Assembly (NCBI GenBank): GCA_963965975.1
Contig: OZ014423.1
Coordinates: 3,498,301 to 3,562,300, forward strand
DNA: 64,000 bases
Direction: 5' to 3'
Source: Xestospongia bergquistia
Taxonomy: Eukaryota > Porifera > Demospongiae > Haplosclerida > Petrosiidae
The translations under genes and the position numbers were made by a program. Shown here in pieces: positions 1 through 14,639 of the stretch. A model generated the notes under the pieces. It made no database searches. It was not told the origin of the DNA and worked only from the letters and a program-made list of their open reading frames with translations. Within the stretch, counting starts at the first letter, position 1; every line of letters begins with the position of its first letter.

Positions 1-143
1 TTTGCATTAACGGTCTAAAGTCTTTAAGTTAAAGACTTTAGAAGGTTTAGACCATTGAGAGAAGTTTATAAAGTAAACTGGTCAGTCTAAAGGACTTTAT
101 GGCAAAAACTAAATAAACAACTATTAACAGTATAGTAAGTTTG
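1..143 (+). repeat. representative satellite monomer with nested inverted repeats
   Basis: Within this monomer a near-perfect palindrome has 14-bp arms (14-27 and 29-42) around a single central base at 28. A second inverted repeat, AGTTTA/TAAACT (63-68 and 74-79, 5-base loop), is nested inside a third, TTTAGAC/GTCTAAA (46-52 and 85-91). Most monomers of the array keep these three pairs, so single-stranded DNA or RNA of the satellite could fold into a two-hairpin unit. That folding is an inference; the inverted repeats are read directly. Confidence 0.85.
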
Positions 144-3100
144 TTTGCATTAACGCTCTAATGTCTTTAAGTTAAAAACTTTCGAAGGTTTAGACTATTG
201 AGAGAAGTTGATAAAGTAAACTACTCAGTCGAAAGGACTTTATGGCATTAACTAAATAAACAGTTATTAACAGTTTAGTAAGTTCGTTTGCATTAACGGT
301 CTAAAGTCTTTAAGTTACAGACTTTAGAAGGTTTAGACTATTTAGAGAAGTTTATAAAGTAAACTGCTCATTCTAAAGGACTTTATGGCAATAACTAAAT
401 AAACAGCTATTAACAGTATAGTAAGTAAGTTTGTATTAACGCTCTAATGTCTTTAAGTTACAGACTTTAGAAGGTTTAGACTATTGAGAGAAGTTTATAA
501 AGTAAACTGCTCAGTCTAAAGGACTTTATGGCACTAACTAAATAAAAAGCTATTAGCACTTTAGTAAGTTAGTTTGTATTAACGGCCTAAAGTCTTTAAG
601 TTAAAGACTTTAGAAGGTTTAGACTATTGAGAGAAGTTTATAAAGTAAACAGCTCAGTCTATAGGACTTTATGGCACTAAATAAATAAAGAGCTATTAGC
701 AGTTTAGTAAGTTAGTTTGCATTAATGCTCTAAAGTCTTTAAGTTAAAGACTTTAGAAGGCTTAGACTATTGAGAGAAGTTTATAAAGTAAACTGCTCAG
801 TCTAAAGGACTTTATGGCACTAACTAAATAAAAAGCTATTAGCACTTTAGTAAGTTAGTTTGTATTAACGGCCTAAAGTCTTTAAGTTAAAGACTTTAGA
901 AGGTTTAGACTATTGAGAGAAGTTTATAAAGTAAACAGCTCAGTCTAAAGGACTTTATGGCACTAAATAAATAAAGAGCTATTAGCAGTTTAGTAAGTTA
1001 GTTTGCATTAACGCTCTAAAGTCTTTAAGTTAAAGACTTTAGAAGGTTTAGACTATTGAGAGAAGTTTATAAAGTAAACTGCTCAGTCTAAAGGACTTTA
1101 TGGCACTAACTAAATAAACAGCTGTTAGCAGTTTAGTAAGTTAGTTTGCATTAAAGCTCTAAAGTCTTTAAGTTAAAGACTTTAGAAGGTTTAGACTATT
1201 GAGAGAAGATTATTAAGTAAACTGCTCAATCTAAAGGACTTTATTGCTCTAACTAAATAAACAGCTATTAGCAGTTTAGTAAGTTAGTTTGCATAAACGC
1301 TCTAAAGTCTTTAAGTTAAAGACTTTAGAAGGTTTAGACTATTGAGAGAAGTCGATAAAGTAAACTACTCAGTCTAAAGCACTTTGTGGCACTAACTAAA
1401 TAAACAGTTATTAACAGTTTAGTAAATTAGTTTGCATTAATGTTCTAAAGTCTTTAAGTTAAAGACTTTAGAAGGTTTAGACTGTTGAGAGAAGTTTATA
1501 AAGTAAACAGCTCAGTCTAAAGACTTTATGGCACTAACTAAATAAACAGCTATTAACTGTTTAGTAAGTTCGTTTGCATTAACGCTCTAAAGACTTTAAG
1601 TTAAAGACTTTAGAAGGTTTAGACTGTTGAGAGTGATAAAGTAAACTACTCAGTCTAAAGGACTTTATGGCACTAACTAAATAAACAATTATTAACAGTT
1701 TAGTCAGTTAGTTTGCTTTAACGGTCTAAAGTCTTTAAGTTACAGACGTTAGAAGGTTTAGACTATTGAGGGAAGTTTATAAAAAAAACTGCTCAGTCTA
1801 AAGGACTTTCTGGCGATAACTAAATAAACAGTTATTAACAGTTCAGTAAGTTAGTTTGCATTAATGGTCTAAAGTCTTTAAGTTACGGACTTTAGAAGAT
1901 TTAGACTGTTGAGAGAAGTTTATAAAGTAAACTGCTCAGTCTAAAGAACTATATGGCACTAACTAAATAAACAGCTATTAGCAGATTAGTATGTTAGTTT
2001 GCATTAACGCTCTAAAGTCTTTAAGTTAAAGACTTTAGAAGGTTTAGGCTATTGACAGAAGTTGATAAAGTAAACTACTCAGTCTAAAGGACTTTGTGGC
2101 ACTAACTAAATAAACAGTTATTAACAGTTGAGTAAGTTAGTTTGCATTAACGCTCTAAAGTCTTTAAGTTAAAGACTTTAGAAGGTTTAGACTATTGAGA
2201 GAAGTTTATAAAGTAAACTGCTCAGTCTAAAGGACTTTATGGCAAAAACTAAATAAACAACTATTAACAGTATAGTAAGTTTGTTTGCATTAACGCTCTA
2301 ATGTCTTTAAGTTAAAAACTTTCGAAGGTTTAGACTATTGAGAGAAGTTTATAAAGTAAACTACTCAGTCGAAAGGACTTTATGGCACTAACTAAATAAA
2401 GAGTTATTAACAGTTTAGTAAGTTCGTTTGCATTAACGGTCTAAAGTCTCTAAGTTACAGACTTTAAAAGTTTTAGACTATTTAGAGAAGTTTATAAAGT
2501 AAACTGCTCATTCTAAAGGACTTTATGGCACTAAATAAATAAAGAGCTATTAGCAGTTTAGTAAGTTAGTTTGCATTAACGCTCTAAAGTCTTTAAGTTA
2601 AAGACTTTAGAAGGTTTAGACTATTGAGAGAAGTCGATAAAGTAAACTACTCAGTCTAAAGGACTTTATGGCACTAACTAAATAAACAGCTGTTAGCAGT
2701 TTAGTAAGTTAGTTTGCATTAAAGCTCTAAAGTCTTTTAGTTAAAGACTTTAGAAGGTTTAGACTATTGAGAGAAGATTATTAAGTAAACTGCTCAATCT
2801 AAAGGACTTTATGGCACTAACTAAATAAACAGCTATTAACTGTTTAGTAAGTTTGTTTGCATTAACGCTCTAAAGACTTTAAGTTAAAGACTTTAGAAGG
2901 TTTAGACTGTTGAGAGAAGTTGATAAAGTAAACTACTCAGTCTAAAGGACTTTATGGCACTAACTAAATAAACAATTATTAACAGTTGAGTAAGTTAGTT
3001 TGCTTTAACGGTCTAAAGTCTTTAAGTTACAGACGTTAGAAGGTTTAGACTATTGAGGGAAGTTTATAAAAAAAACTGCTCAGTCTAAAGGACTTTATGG

Positions 3101-6100
3101 CAATAACTAAATAAACAGCTATTAACTGTTTAGTAAGTTAGTTTGCATTAACACTCTAATGTCTTTAACTTAAAGACTTTAGAAAGTTTAGACTATTGAG
3201 AGAAGTTTATAAAGTAAACTGCTCAGTCTAAAGGACTTTATGGCACTAACTAAATAAACAGTTATTAACAGTTTAGTAAGTTAGTTTGCATTAACGGTCT
3301 AAGGTCTTTAAGTTAAAGACTTTAGAAGGTTTAGACTATTGAGAGAAGTTTATAAAGTAAACTGCTCAGTCTAAAGAACTATATGGCACTAACTAAATAA
3401 ACAGCTATTAGCAGTTTAGTAAATTAGTTTGTATTAACGCCCTAAAGTCTTTAATTTAAAGACTTTAGAAGGTTTAGACTATTGAGACAGTTTATAAAGT
3501 AGACAGCTAAGTCTAAAGGACTTTATGGCACTAACTAAATAAGGAGCTATTAGCAGTTTAGTAAGTTAGTTTGCATTAACGCTCTAAAGTCTTTAAGTTA
3601 AAGACTTTAGAAGGTTTAGACTATTGAGAGAAGTTTACAAAGTAAACTGCTCAGTGTAAAGGGCTTTATGGCTGTAAGTAAATAAACAGCTGTTAGCAGT
3701 TTAGTAAGTTAGTTTGCATTATCGCTCTAAAGTCTTTAAGATAAAGACTTTAGAAGGTTTAGACTAGTGAGAGAAGTTTACAAAGTAAACTGCTCAGTCT
3801 AAAGGACTTCATGGCACTGACTAAATAAACAGTTATTAACAGTTTAGTAAGTTAGTTTGCATTAAAGGTCTAAAGTCTTTCAGTGAAAGACTTTAGAAGG
3901 TTTAGACTATTGAGAGAAATTTATAAAGTAGACAGCTCAATCTAAAGGACTTTATGGCACTAACTAAATAAAGAGCTATTAGCAGTTTAGTAAGTTAGTT
4001 TGCAATAACGCTCTAAAGTCTTTAAGTTAAAGACATTAGAAGGTTTAGACTATTGAGAGAAGTATACAAAGTAAACTGCTCAGTATAAAGGACATTATGG
4101 CAGTAACTAAATAAACAGTTGTTAGCAGTTTAGTAAGTTAGTTTGCATTAAAGCTCTAAAGTCTTTAAGTTAAAGACTTTAGAAGGTTTAGACTATTGAG
4201 AGAAGTTTATAAAGTAAACTGCTCAGTCTGAAGGACTTTATGGCACTCACAAAATAAACAGCTGTTAGCAGTTCAGTAAGTTAGTTTGCATTAAAGCTCT
4301 AAAGTCTTTAAGTTAAAGACTTTAGAAGCTTTAGACTGTTGAAAGAAGTTGATAAAGTAAACTTCTCAGTCTGAAGGACTTTATGGCACTAACTAAAAAA
4401 ACAGCTATTAGCAGATTAGTATGTTAGTTTGCATTAACGCTCTAAAGTCTTTAAGTTAAAGACTTTAGAAGGTTTAGACTATTGAGAGAAGTTTATAAAG
4501 TAAACTGCTCAGTCTAAAGGACTTTATGGCAAAAACTAAATAAACAACTATTAACAGTATAGTAAGTTTGTTTGCATTAACGCTCTAATGTCTTTAAGTT
4601 AAAAATTTTCGAAGGTTTAGTCTATTGAGAGAAGTTGATAAAATAAACTACTCAGTCGAAAGGACTTTATGGCGCTAACTAAATAAACAGTTATTAACAG
4701 TTTAGTAAGTTCGTTTGCATTAACGGTCTAAAGTCTTTAAGTTACAGACTTTAGAAGGTTTAGACTATTTAGAGAAGTTTATAAAGTAAACTGCTCATTC
4801 TAAAGGACTTTATGGCAATAACTAAATAAACAGCTATTAACAGTATAGTAAGTAAGTTTGTATTAACGCTCTAATGTCTTTAAGTTACAGACTTTAGAAG
4901 GTTTAGACTATTGAGAGAAGTTTATAAAGTAAACTGCTCAGTCTAAAGGACTTTATGGCACTAACTAAATAAAAAGCTATTAGCACTTTAGTAAGTTAGT
5001 TTGTATTAACGGCCTAAAGTCTTTAAGTTAAAGACTTTAGAAGGTTTAGACTATTGAGAGAAGTTTATAAAGTAAACAGCTCAGTCTAAAGGACTTTATG
5101 GCACTAAATAAATAAAGAGCTATTAGCAGTTTAGTAAGTTAGTTTGCATTAACGCTCTAAAGTCTTTAAGTTAAAGACTTTAGAAGGCTTAGACTATTGA
5201 GAGAAGTTTATAAAGTAAACTGCTCAGTCTAAAGGACTTTATGGCACTAACTAAATAAACAGCTGTTAGCAGTTTAGTAAGTTAGTTTGCATTAAAGCTC
5301 TAAAGTCTTTAAGTTAAAGACTTTAGAAGGTTTAGACTATTGAGAGAAGATTATTAAGTAAACTGCTCAATCTAAAGGACTTTATTGCTCTAACTAAATA
5401 AACAGCTATTAGCAGTTTAGTAAGTTAGTTTGCATAAACGCTCTAAAGTCTTTAAGTTAAAGACTTTAGAAGGTTTAGACTATTGAGAGAAGTCGATAAA
5501 GTAAACTACTCAGTCTAAAGCACTTTGTGGCACTAACGAAATAAACAGTTATTAACAGTTTAGTAAATTAGTTTGCATTAACGTTCTAAAGTCTTTAAGT
5601 TAAAGACTTTAGAAGGTTTAGACTGTTGAGAGAAGTTTATAAAGTAAACTGCTCAGTCTAAAGGACTTTATGGCACTAACTAAATAAACAGCTATTAACT
5701 GTTTAGTAAGTTAGTTTGCATTAACGCTCTAAAGACTTTAAGTTAAAGACTTTAGAAGGTTTAGACTGCTGAGAGAAGTTGATAAAGTAAACTACTCAGT
5801 CTAAAGGACTTTATGGCACTAACTAAATAAACAATTATTAACAGTTTAGTAAGTTAGTTTGCTTTAACAGTCTAAAGTCTTTAAGTTACAGACGTTAGAA
5901 GGTTTAGACTATTGAGGGAAGTTTATAAAAAAAACTGCTCAGTCTAAAGGACTTTATGGCAATAACTAAATAAACAGCTATTAACTGTTTAGTAAGTTAG
6001 TTTGCATTAACACTCTAATGTCTTTAACTTAAAGACTTTAGAAAGTTTAGACTATTGAGAGAAGTTTATAAAGTAAACTGCTCAGTCTAAAGGACTTTAT

Positions 6101-8101
6101 GGCACTAACTAAATAAACAGTTATTAACAGTTTAGTAAGTTAGTTTGCATTAACGGTCTAAGGTCTTTAAGTTAAAGACTTTAGAAGGTTTAGACTATTG
6201 AGAGAAGTTTATAAAGTAAACTGCTCAGTCTAAAGAACTATATGGCACTAACTAAATAAACAGCTATTAGCTGTTTAGTAAGTTAGTTTGTATTAACGCC
6301 CTAAAGTCTTTAATTTAAAGACTTTAGAAGGTTTAGTCTATTGAGACAGTTTATAAAGTAGACAGCTAAGTCTAAAGGACTTTATGGCACTAACTAAATA
6401 AACAATTGTTAGCAGTTTAGTAAGTTAGTTTGCATTAACGCTCTAAAGTCTTTAAGTTAAAGACTTTAGAAGGTTTAGACTATTGAGAGAAGTTTACAAA
6501 GTAAACTGCTCAGTGTAAAGGACTTTATGGCTGTAAGTAAATAAACAGCTGTTAGCAGTTTAGTAAGTTAGTTTGCATTATCGCTCTAAAGTCTTTAAGT
6601 TAAAGACTTTAGAAGGTTTAGACTAGTGAGAGAAGTTTATAAAGTAAACTGCTCAGTCTAAAGGACTTTATGGCACTAACTAAATAAACAGTTATTAACA
6701 GTTTAGTAAGTTAGTTTGCATTAACGGTTTAAGGTCTTTAAGTTAAAGACTTTAGAAGGTTTAGACTATTGAGAGAAGTTTATAAAGTAAACTGCTCAGT
6801 CTAAAGAACTCTATGGCACTAACTAAATAAACAGCTATTAGCAGTTTAGTAAGTTAGTTTGTAGTAACGCCCTAAAGTCTTTAATTTAAAGACTTTAGAA
6901 GGTTTAGACTATTGAGACAGTTTATAAAGTAGACAGCTAAGTCTAAAGGACTTTATGGCACTAACTAAATAAAGAGCTATTAGCAGTTTAGTAAGTTAGT
7001 TTGCATTAACGCTCTAAAGTCTTTAAGTTAAAGACTTTAGAAGGTTTAGACTATTGAGAGAAGTTTACAAAGTAAACTGCTCAGTGTAAAGGACTTTATG
7101 GCTGTAAGTAAATAAACAGCTGTTAGCTGTTTAGTAAGTTAGTTTGCATTATCGCTCTAAAGTCTTTAAGTTAAAGACTTTAGAAGGTTTAGACTAGTGA
7201 GAGAAGTTTATAAAGTAAACTGCTCAGTGTAAAGGACTTCATGGCACTGACTAAATAAACAGTTATTAACAGTTTAGTAAGTTAGTTTGCATTAACGGTC
7301 TAAAGTCTTTAATTGAAAGACTTTAGAACGTTTAGACTATTGAGAGAAATTTATAAAGTAGACAGCTCAATCAAAAGGACTTTATGGCACTAACTAAATA
7401 AAGAGCTATTAGCAGTTTAGTAAGTTAGTTTGCATTAACGCTCTAAAGTCTTTAAGTTAAAGACATTAGAAGGTTTAGACTATTGAGAGAAGTATACAAA
7501 GTAAACTGCTCAGTATAAAGGACTTTATGGCAGTAACTAAATAAACAGTTGTTAGCTGTTTAGTAAGTTAGTTTGCATTAAAGCTCTAAAGTCTTTAAGT
7601 TAAAGACTTTAGAAGGTTTAGACTATTGAGAGAAGTTTATAAAGTAAACTGCTCAGTCTAAAGGACTTTATGGCGCTAACTAAATAAACAGCTGTTAGCG
7701 GTTTAGTAAGTTAGTTTGCATTAAAGCTCTAAAGTCTTTAAGTTAAAGACTTTAGAAGGTTTAGACTATTGAGAGAAGATTATTAAGTAAACTGCTCAAT
7801 CTAAAGGACTTTATTGCTCTAACTAAATAAACAGCTATTAGCAGTTTAGTAAGTTAGTTTGCATAAACGCTCTAAAGTCTTTTAGTTAAAGACTTTAGAA
7901 GGTTTAGACTATTGAGAGAAGTCGATAAAGTAAACTACTCAGTCTAAAGCACTTTGTGGCACTAACTAAATAAACAGTTATTAACAGTTTAGTAAGTTAG
8001 TTTGCATTAACGGTCTAAAGTCTTTAAGTTAAAGACTTTAGAAGGTTTAGACTATTGAGAGAAGTTTATAAAGTAAACTGCTCAGTCTAAAGGACTTTAT
8101 G

Positions 8102-9960
8102 GCAAAAACTAAATAAACAACTATTAACAGTGTAGTAAGTTTGTTTGCATTAACGCTCTAATGTCTTTAAGTTAAAAACTTTCGAAGGTTTAGACTATTG
8201 AGAGAAGTTGATAAAGTAAACTACTCAGTCGAAAGGACTTTATGGCACTAACTAAATAAACAGTTATTAACAGTTTAGTAAGTTCGTTTGCATTAACGGT
8301 CTAAAGTCTTTAAGTTACAGACTTTAGAAGGTTTGGACTATTTAGAGAAGTTTATAAAGTAAACTGCTCATTCTAAAGGACTTTATGGCAATAACTAAAT
8401 AAACAGCTATTAGCAGTATAGTAAGTAAGTTTGTATTAACGCTGTAATGTCTTTAAGTTACAGACTTTAGAAGGTTTAGACTATTGAGAGAAGTTTATAA
8501 AGTAAACTGCTCAGTCTAAAGGACTTTATGGCACTAACTAAATAAAAAGCTATTAGCACTTTAGTAAGTTAGTTTGTATTAACGCCCTAAAGTCTTTAAG
8601 TTAAAGACTTTAGAAGGTTTAGACTATTGAGAGAAGTTTATAAAGTAAACAGCTCAGTCTAAAGGACTTTATGGCACTAAATAAATAAAGAGCTATTAGC
8701 AGTTTAGTAAGTTAGTTTGCATTAACGCTCTAAAGTCTTTAAGTTAAAGACTTTAGAAGGTTTAGACTATTGAGAGAAGTTTATAAAGTAAACTGCTCAG
8801 TCTAAAGGACTTTATGGCACTAACTAAATAAACAGCTGTTAGCAGTTTAGAAAGTTAGTTTGCATTAAAGCTCTAAAGTCTTTAAGTTAAAGACTTTAGA
8901 AGGTTTAGACTATTGAGAGAAGATTATTAAGTAAACTGCTCAATCTAAAAGACTTTATTGCTCTAACTAAATAAACAGCTATTAGCAGTTTAGTAAGTTA
9001 GTTTGCATAAACGCTCTAAAGTCTTTAAGTTAAAGACTTTAGAAGGTTTAGACTATTGAGAGAAGTCGATAAAGTAAACTACTCAGTCTAAAGCACTTTG
9101 TGGCACTAACTAAATAAACAGTTATTAACAGTTTAGTAAATTAGTTTGCATTAATGTTCTATAGTCTTTAAGTTAAAGACTTTAGAAGGTTTAGACTGTT
9201 GAGAGAAGTTTATAAAGTAAACTGCTCAGTCTAAAGGACTTTATGGCACTAACTAAATAAACAGCAATTAACTGTTTAGTAAGTTCGTTTGCATTAACGC
9301 TCTAAAGACTTTAAGTTAAAGACTTTAGAAGGTTTAGACTGTTGAGAGAAGTTGATAAAGTAAACTACTCAGTCTAAAGGACTTTATGGCACTAACTAAA
9401 TAAACAATTATTAACAGTTTAGTAAGTTAGTTTGTTTTAACGGTCTAAAGTCTTTAAGTTACAGACGTTAGAAGGTTTAGACTATTGAGGGAAGTTTATA
9501 AAAAAAACTGCTCAGTCTAAAGGACTTTATGGCGATAACTAAATAAACAGTTATTAACAGTTTAGTAAGTTAGTTTGCATTAACGGTCTAAAGTCTTTAA
9601 GTTACGGACTTTAGAAGGTTTAGACTGTTGAGAGAAGTTTATAAAGTAAACTGCTCAGTCTAAAGAACTATATGGCACTAACTAAATAAACAGCTATTAG
9701 CAGATTAGTATGTTAGTTTGCATTAACGCTCTAAAGTCTTTAAGTTAAAGACTTTAGAAGGTTTAGGCTATTGACAGAAGTTGATAAAGTAAACTACTCA
9801 GTCTAAAGGACTTTGTGGCACTAACTAAATAAAGAGTTATTAACAGTTGAGTAAGTTAGTTTGCATTAACGGTCTAAAGTCTTTAAGTTAAAGTCTTTAG
9901 GAGGTTTAGACTATTGAGAGAAGTTTATAAAGTAAACTGCTCAGTCTAAAGGACTTTATG
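8102..9960 (+). repeat. higher-order repeat unit, 13-mer copy 1 (1859 bp)
   Basis: This block starts at the AAAAACTAAATAAACAAC variant. It runs through an ordered set of thirteen distinguishable monomers, including TTTATTGCTCTAAC, GTCGATAAAG, GCACTTTGTGG and TTATAAAAAAAACTG types, before the same order begins again at 9961. The spacing to the next block is exactly 13 x 143 bp. Confidence 0.85.
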
Positions 9961-11819
9961 GCAAAAACTAAATAAACAACTATTAACAGTATAGTAAGTT
10001 TGTTTGCATTAACGCTCTAATGTCTTTAAGTTAAAAACTTTCGAAGGTTTAGACTATTGAGAGAAGTTGATAAAGTAAACTACTCAGTCGAAAGGACTTT
10101 ATGGCACTAACTAAATAAACAGTTATTAACAGTTTAGTAAGTTCGTTTGCATTAACGGTCTAAAGTCTTTAAGTTACAGACTTTAGAAGGTTTAGACTAT
10201 TTAGAGAAGTTTATAAAGTAAACTGCTCATTCTAAAGGACTTTATGGCAATAACTAAATAAACAGCTATTGACAGTATAGTAAGTAAGTTTGTATTAACG
10301 CTCTAATGTCTTTAAGTTACAGACTTTAGAAGGTTTAGACTATTGAGAGAAGTTTATAAAGTAAACTGCTCAGTCTAAAGGACTTTATGGCACTAACTAA
10401 ATAAAAAGCTATTAGCACTTTAGTAAGTTAGTTTGTATTAACGGCCTAAAGTCTTTAAGTTAAAGACTTTAGAAGGTTTAGACTATTGAGAAAAGTTTAT
10501 AAAGTAAGCAGCTCAGTCTAAAGGACTTTATGGCACTAAATAAATAAAGAGCTATTAGCAGTTTAGTAAGTTAGTTTGCATTAACGCTCTAAAGTCTTTA
10601 AGTTAAAGACTTTAGAAGGCTTAGACTATTGAGAGAAGTTTATAAAGTAAACTGCTCAGTCTAAAGGACTTTATGGCACTAACTAAATAAACAGCTGTTA
10701 GCAGTTTAGTAAGTTAGTTTGCATTAAAGCTCTAAAGTCTTTAAGTTAAAGACTTTAGAAGGTTTAGACTATTGAGGGAAGATTATTAAGTAAACTGCTC
10801 AATCTAAAGGACTTTATTGCTCTAACTAAATAAACAGCTATTAGCAGTTTAGTAAGTTAGTTTGCATAAACGCTCTAAAGTCTTTAAGTTAAAGACTTTA
10901 GAAGGTTTAGACTATTGAGAGAAGTCGATAAAGTAAACTACTCAGTCTAAAGCACTTTGTGGCACTAACTAAATAAACAGTTATTAACAGTTTAGTAAAT
11001 TAGTTTGCATTAACGTTCTAAAGTCTTTAAGTTAAAGACTTTAGAAGGTTTAGACTGTTGAGAGAAGTTTATAAAGTAAACTGCTCAGTCTAAAGGACTT
11101 TATGGCACTAACTAAATAAACAGCTATTAACTGTTTAGTAAGTTAGTTTGCATTAACGCTCTAAAGACTTTAAGTTAAAGACTTTAGAAGGTTTAGACTG
11201 TTGAGAGAAGTTGATAAAGTAAACTACTCAGTCTAAAGGACTTTATGGCACTAACTAAATAAACAATTATTAACAGTTTAGTAAGTTAGTTTGCTTTAAC
11301 GGTCTAAAGTCTTTAAGTTACAGACGTTAGAGGGTTTAGACTATTGAGGGAAGTTTATAAAAAAAACTGCTCAGTCTAAAGTACTTTATGGCGATAACTA
11401 AATAAACAGTTATTAACAGTTTAGTAAGTTAGTTTGCATTAATGGTCTAAAGTCTTTAAGTTACGGACTTTAGAAGGTTTAGACTGTTGAGAGAAGTTTA
11501 TAAAGTAAAATGCTCAGTCTAAAGAACTATATGGCACTAACTAAATAAACAGCTATTAGCAGATTAGTACGTTAGTTTGCATTAACGCTCTAAAGTCTTT
11601 AAGTTAAAGACTTTAGAAGGTTTAGGCTATTGATAGAAGTTGATAAAGTAAACTACTCAGTCTAAAGGACTTTCTCGCACTAACTAAATAAACAGTTATT
11701 AACAGTTGAGTAAGTTAGTTTGCATTAACGGTCTAAAGTCTTTAAGTTACAGACTTTAGAAGGTTTAGACTATTGAGAGAAGTTTATAAAGTAAACTGCT
11801 CAGTCTAAAGGACTTTATG
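9961..11819 (+). repeat. higher-order repeat unit, 13-mer copy 2 (1859 bp)
   Basis: The thirteen monomer variants appear in the same order as in 8102-9960, with only scattered single-base differences, and the next block begins exactly 1859 bp later at 11820. This indicates recent unequal exchange or block amplification. Confidence 0.85.
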
Positions 11820-14639
11820 GCAAAAACTAAATAAACAACTATTAACAGTATAGTAAGTTTGTTTGCATTAACGCTCTAATGTCTTTAAGTTAAAAACTTT
11901 CGAAGGTTTAGACTATTGAGAGAAGTTGATAAAGTAAACTACTCAGTCGAAAGGACTTTATGGCACTAACTAAATAAAGAGTTATTAACAGTTTAGTAAG
12001 TTCGTTTGCATTAACGGTCTAAAGTCTTTAAGTTACAGACTTTAGAAGGTTTAGACTATTTAGAGAAGTTTATAAAGTAAACTGCTCATTATAAAGGACT
12101 TTATGGCAATAACTAAATAAACAGCTATTAACAGTATAGTAAGTAAGTTTGTATTAACGCTCTAATGTCTTTAAGTTACAGACTTTAGAAGGTTTAGACT
12201 ATTGAGAGAAGTTTATAAAGTAAACTGCTCAGTCTAAAGGACTTTATGGCACTAACTAAATAAAAAGCTATTAGCACTTTAGTAAGTTAGTTTGTATTAA
12301 CGGCCTAAAGTCTTTAATTTAAAGACTTTAGAAGGTTTAGACTATTCAGAGAAGTTTATAAAGTAAACAGCTCAGTCTAAAGGACTTTATGGCACTAAAT
12401 AAATAAAGAGCTATTAGCAGTTTAGTAAGTTAGTTTGCATTAACGCTCTAAAGTCTTTAAGTTAAAGACTTTAGAAGGCTTAGACTATTGAGAGAAGTTT
12501 ATAAAGTAAACTGCTCAGTCTAAAGGACTTTATGGCACTAACTAAATAAACAGCTGTTAGCAGTTTAGTAACTTAGTTTGCATTAAAGCTCTAAAGTCTT
12601 TAAGTTAAAGACTTTAGAAGGTTTAGACTATTGAGAGAAGATTATTAAGTAAACTGCTCAATCTAAAGGACTTTATTGCTCTAACTAAATAAACACTATT
12701 AGCAGTTTAGTAAGTTAGTTTGCATAAACGCTCTAAAGTCTTTAAGTTAAAGACTTTAGAAGGTTTAGACTATTGAGAGAAGTCGATAAAGTAAACTACT
12801 CAGTCTAAAGCACTTTGTGGCACTAACTAAATAAACAGTTATTAACAGTTTAGTAAATTAGTTTGCATTAATGTTCTAAAGTCTTTAAGTTAAAGACTTT
12901 CGAAGGTTTAGACTGTTGAGAGAAGTTTATAAAGTAAACTGCTCAGTCTAAAGGACTTTATGGCACTAACTAAATAAACAGCTATTAACTGTTTAGTAAG
13001 TTAGTTTGCATTAACGCTCTAAAGACTTTAAGTTAAAGACTTTAGAAGGTTTAGACTGTTGAGAGAAGTTGATAAAGTAAACTACTCAGTCTAAAGGACT
13101 TTATGGCACTAACTAAATAAACAATTATTAACAGTTTAGTAAGTTAGTTTGCTTTAACGGTCTAAAGTCTTTAAGTTACAGACGTTAGAAGGTTTAGACT
13201 ATTGAGGGAAGTTTATAAAAAAAACTGCTCAGTCTAAAGGACTTTATGGCACTAACTAAATAAACAGGTGTTAGCAGTTTAGTAAGTTAGTTTGCATTAA
13301 AGCTCTAAAGTCTTTAAGTTAAAGACTTTAGAAGGTTTAGACTATTGAGAGAAGATTATTAAGTAAACTGCTCAATCTAAAGGACTTTATTGCTCTAACT
13401 AAATAAACACTATTAGCAGTTTAGTAAGTTAGTTTGCATAAACGCTCTAAAGTCTTTAAGTTAAAGACTTTAGAAGGTTTAGACTATTGAGAGAAGTCGA
13501 TAAAGTAAACTACTCAGTCTAAAGCACTTTGTGGCACTAACTAAATAAACAGTTATTAACAGTTTAGTAAATTAGTTTGCATTAATGTTCTAAAGTCTTT
13601 AAGTTAAAGACTTTCGAAGGTTTAGACTGTTGAGAGAAGTTTATAAAGTAAACTGCTCAGTCTAAAGGACTTTATGGCACTAACTAAATAAACAGCTATT
13701 AACTGTTTAGTAAGTTAGTTTGCATTAACGCTCTAAAGACTTTAAGTTAAAGACATTAGAAGGTTTAGACTGTTGAGAGAAGTTGATAAAGTAAACTACT
13801 CAGTCTAAAGGACTTTATGGCACTAACTAAATAAACAATTATTAACAGTTTAGTAAGTTAGTTTGCTTTAACGGTCTAAAGTCTTTAAGTTACAGACGTT
13901 AGAAGGTTTAGACTATTGAGGGAAGTTTATAAAAAAAACTGCTCAGTCTAAAGGACTTTATGGCTCTAACTAAATAAACAGCTATTAACTGTTTAGTAAG
14001 TTAGTTTGCATTAACACTCTAATGTCTTTAACTTAAAGACTTTAGAAAGTTTAGACTATTGAGAGAAGTTTATAATGTAAACTGCTCAGTCTAAAGGACT
14101 TTATGGCACTAACTAAATAAACAGTTATTAACGGTTTAGTAAGTTAGTTTGCATTAACGGTCTAAGGTCTTTAAGTTACAGACTTTAGAAGGTTGAGACT
14201 ATTGAGAGAAGTTTATAAAGTAAACTGCTCAGTCTAAAGGACTTTATGGCACTAACTAAATAAAAAGCTATTAGCACTTTAGTAAGTTAGTTTGTATTAA
14301 CGGCCTAAAGTCTTTAAGTTAAAGACTTTAGAAGGTTTAGACTATTGAGAGAAGTTTATAAAGTAAACAGCTCAGTCTAAAGGACTTTATGGCACTAAAT
14401 AAATAAAGAGCTATTAGCAGTTTAGTAAGTTAGTTTGCATTAACGCTCTAAAGTCTTTAAGTTAAAGACTTTAGAAGGCTTAGACTATTGAGAGAAGTTT
14501 ACAAAGTAAACTGCTCAGTGTAAAGGACTTTATGGCTGTAAGTAAATAAACAGCTGTTAGCAGTTCAGTAAGTTAGTTTGCATTATCGCTCTAAAGTCTT
14601 TAAGTTAAAGACTTTAGAAGGTTTAGACTAGTGAGAGAA

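Noticed and set aside
281-300. CENP-B box-like TTCGTTTGCATTAACGG in some monomers
   Set aside because: The required A and CGGG positions of the mammalian box do not match, and most monomers lack the TTCG.
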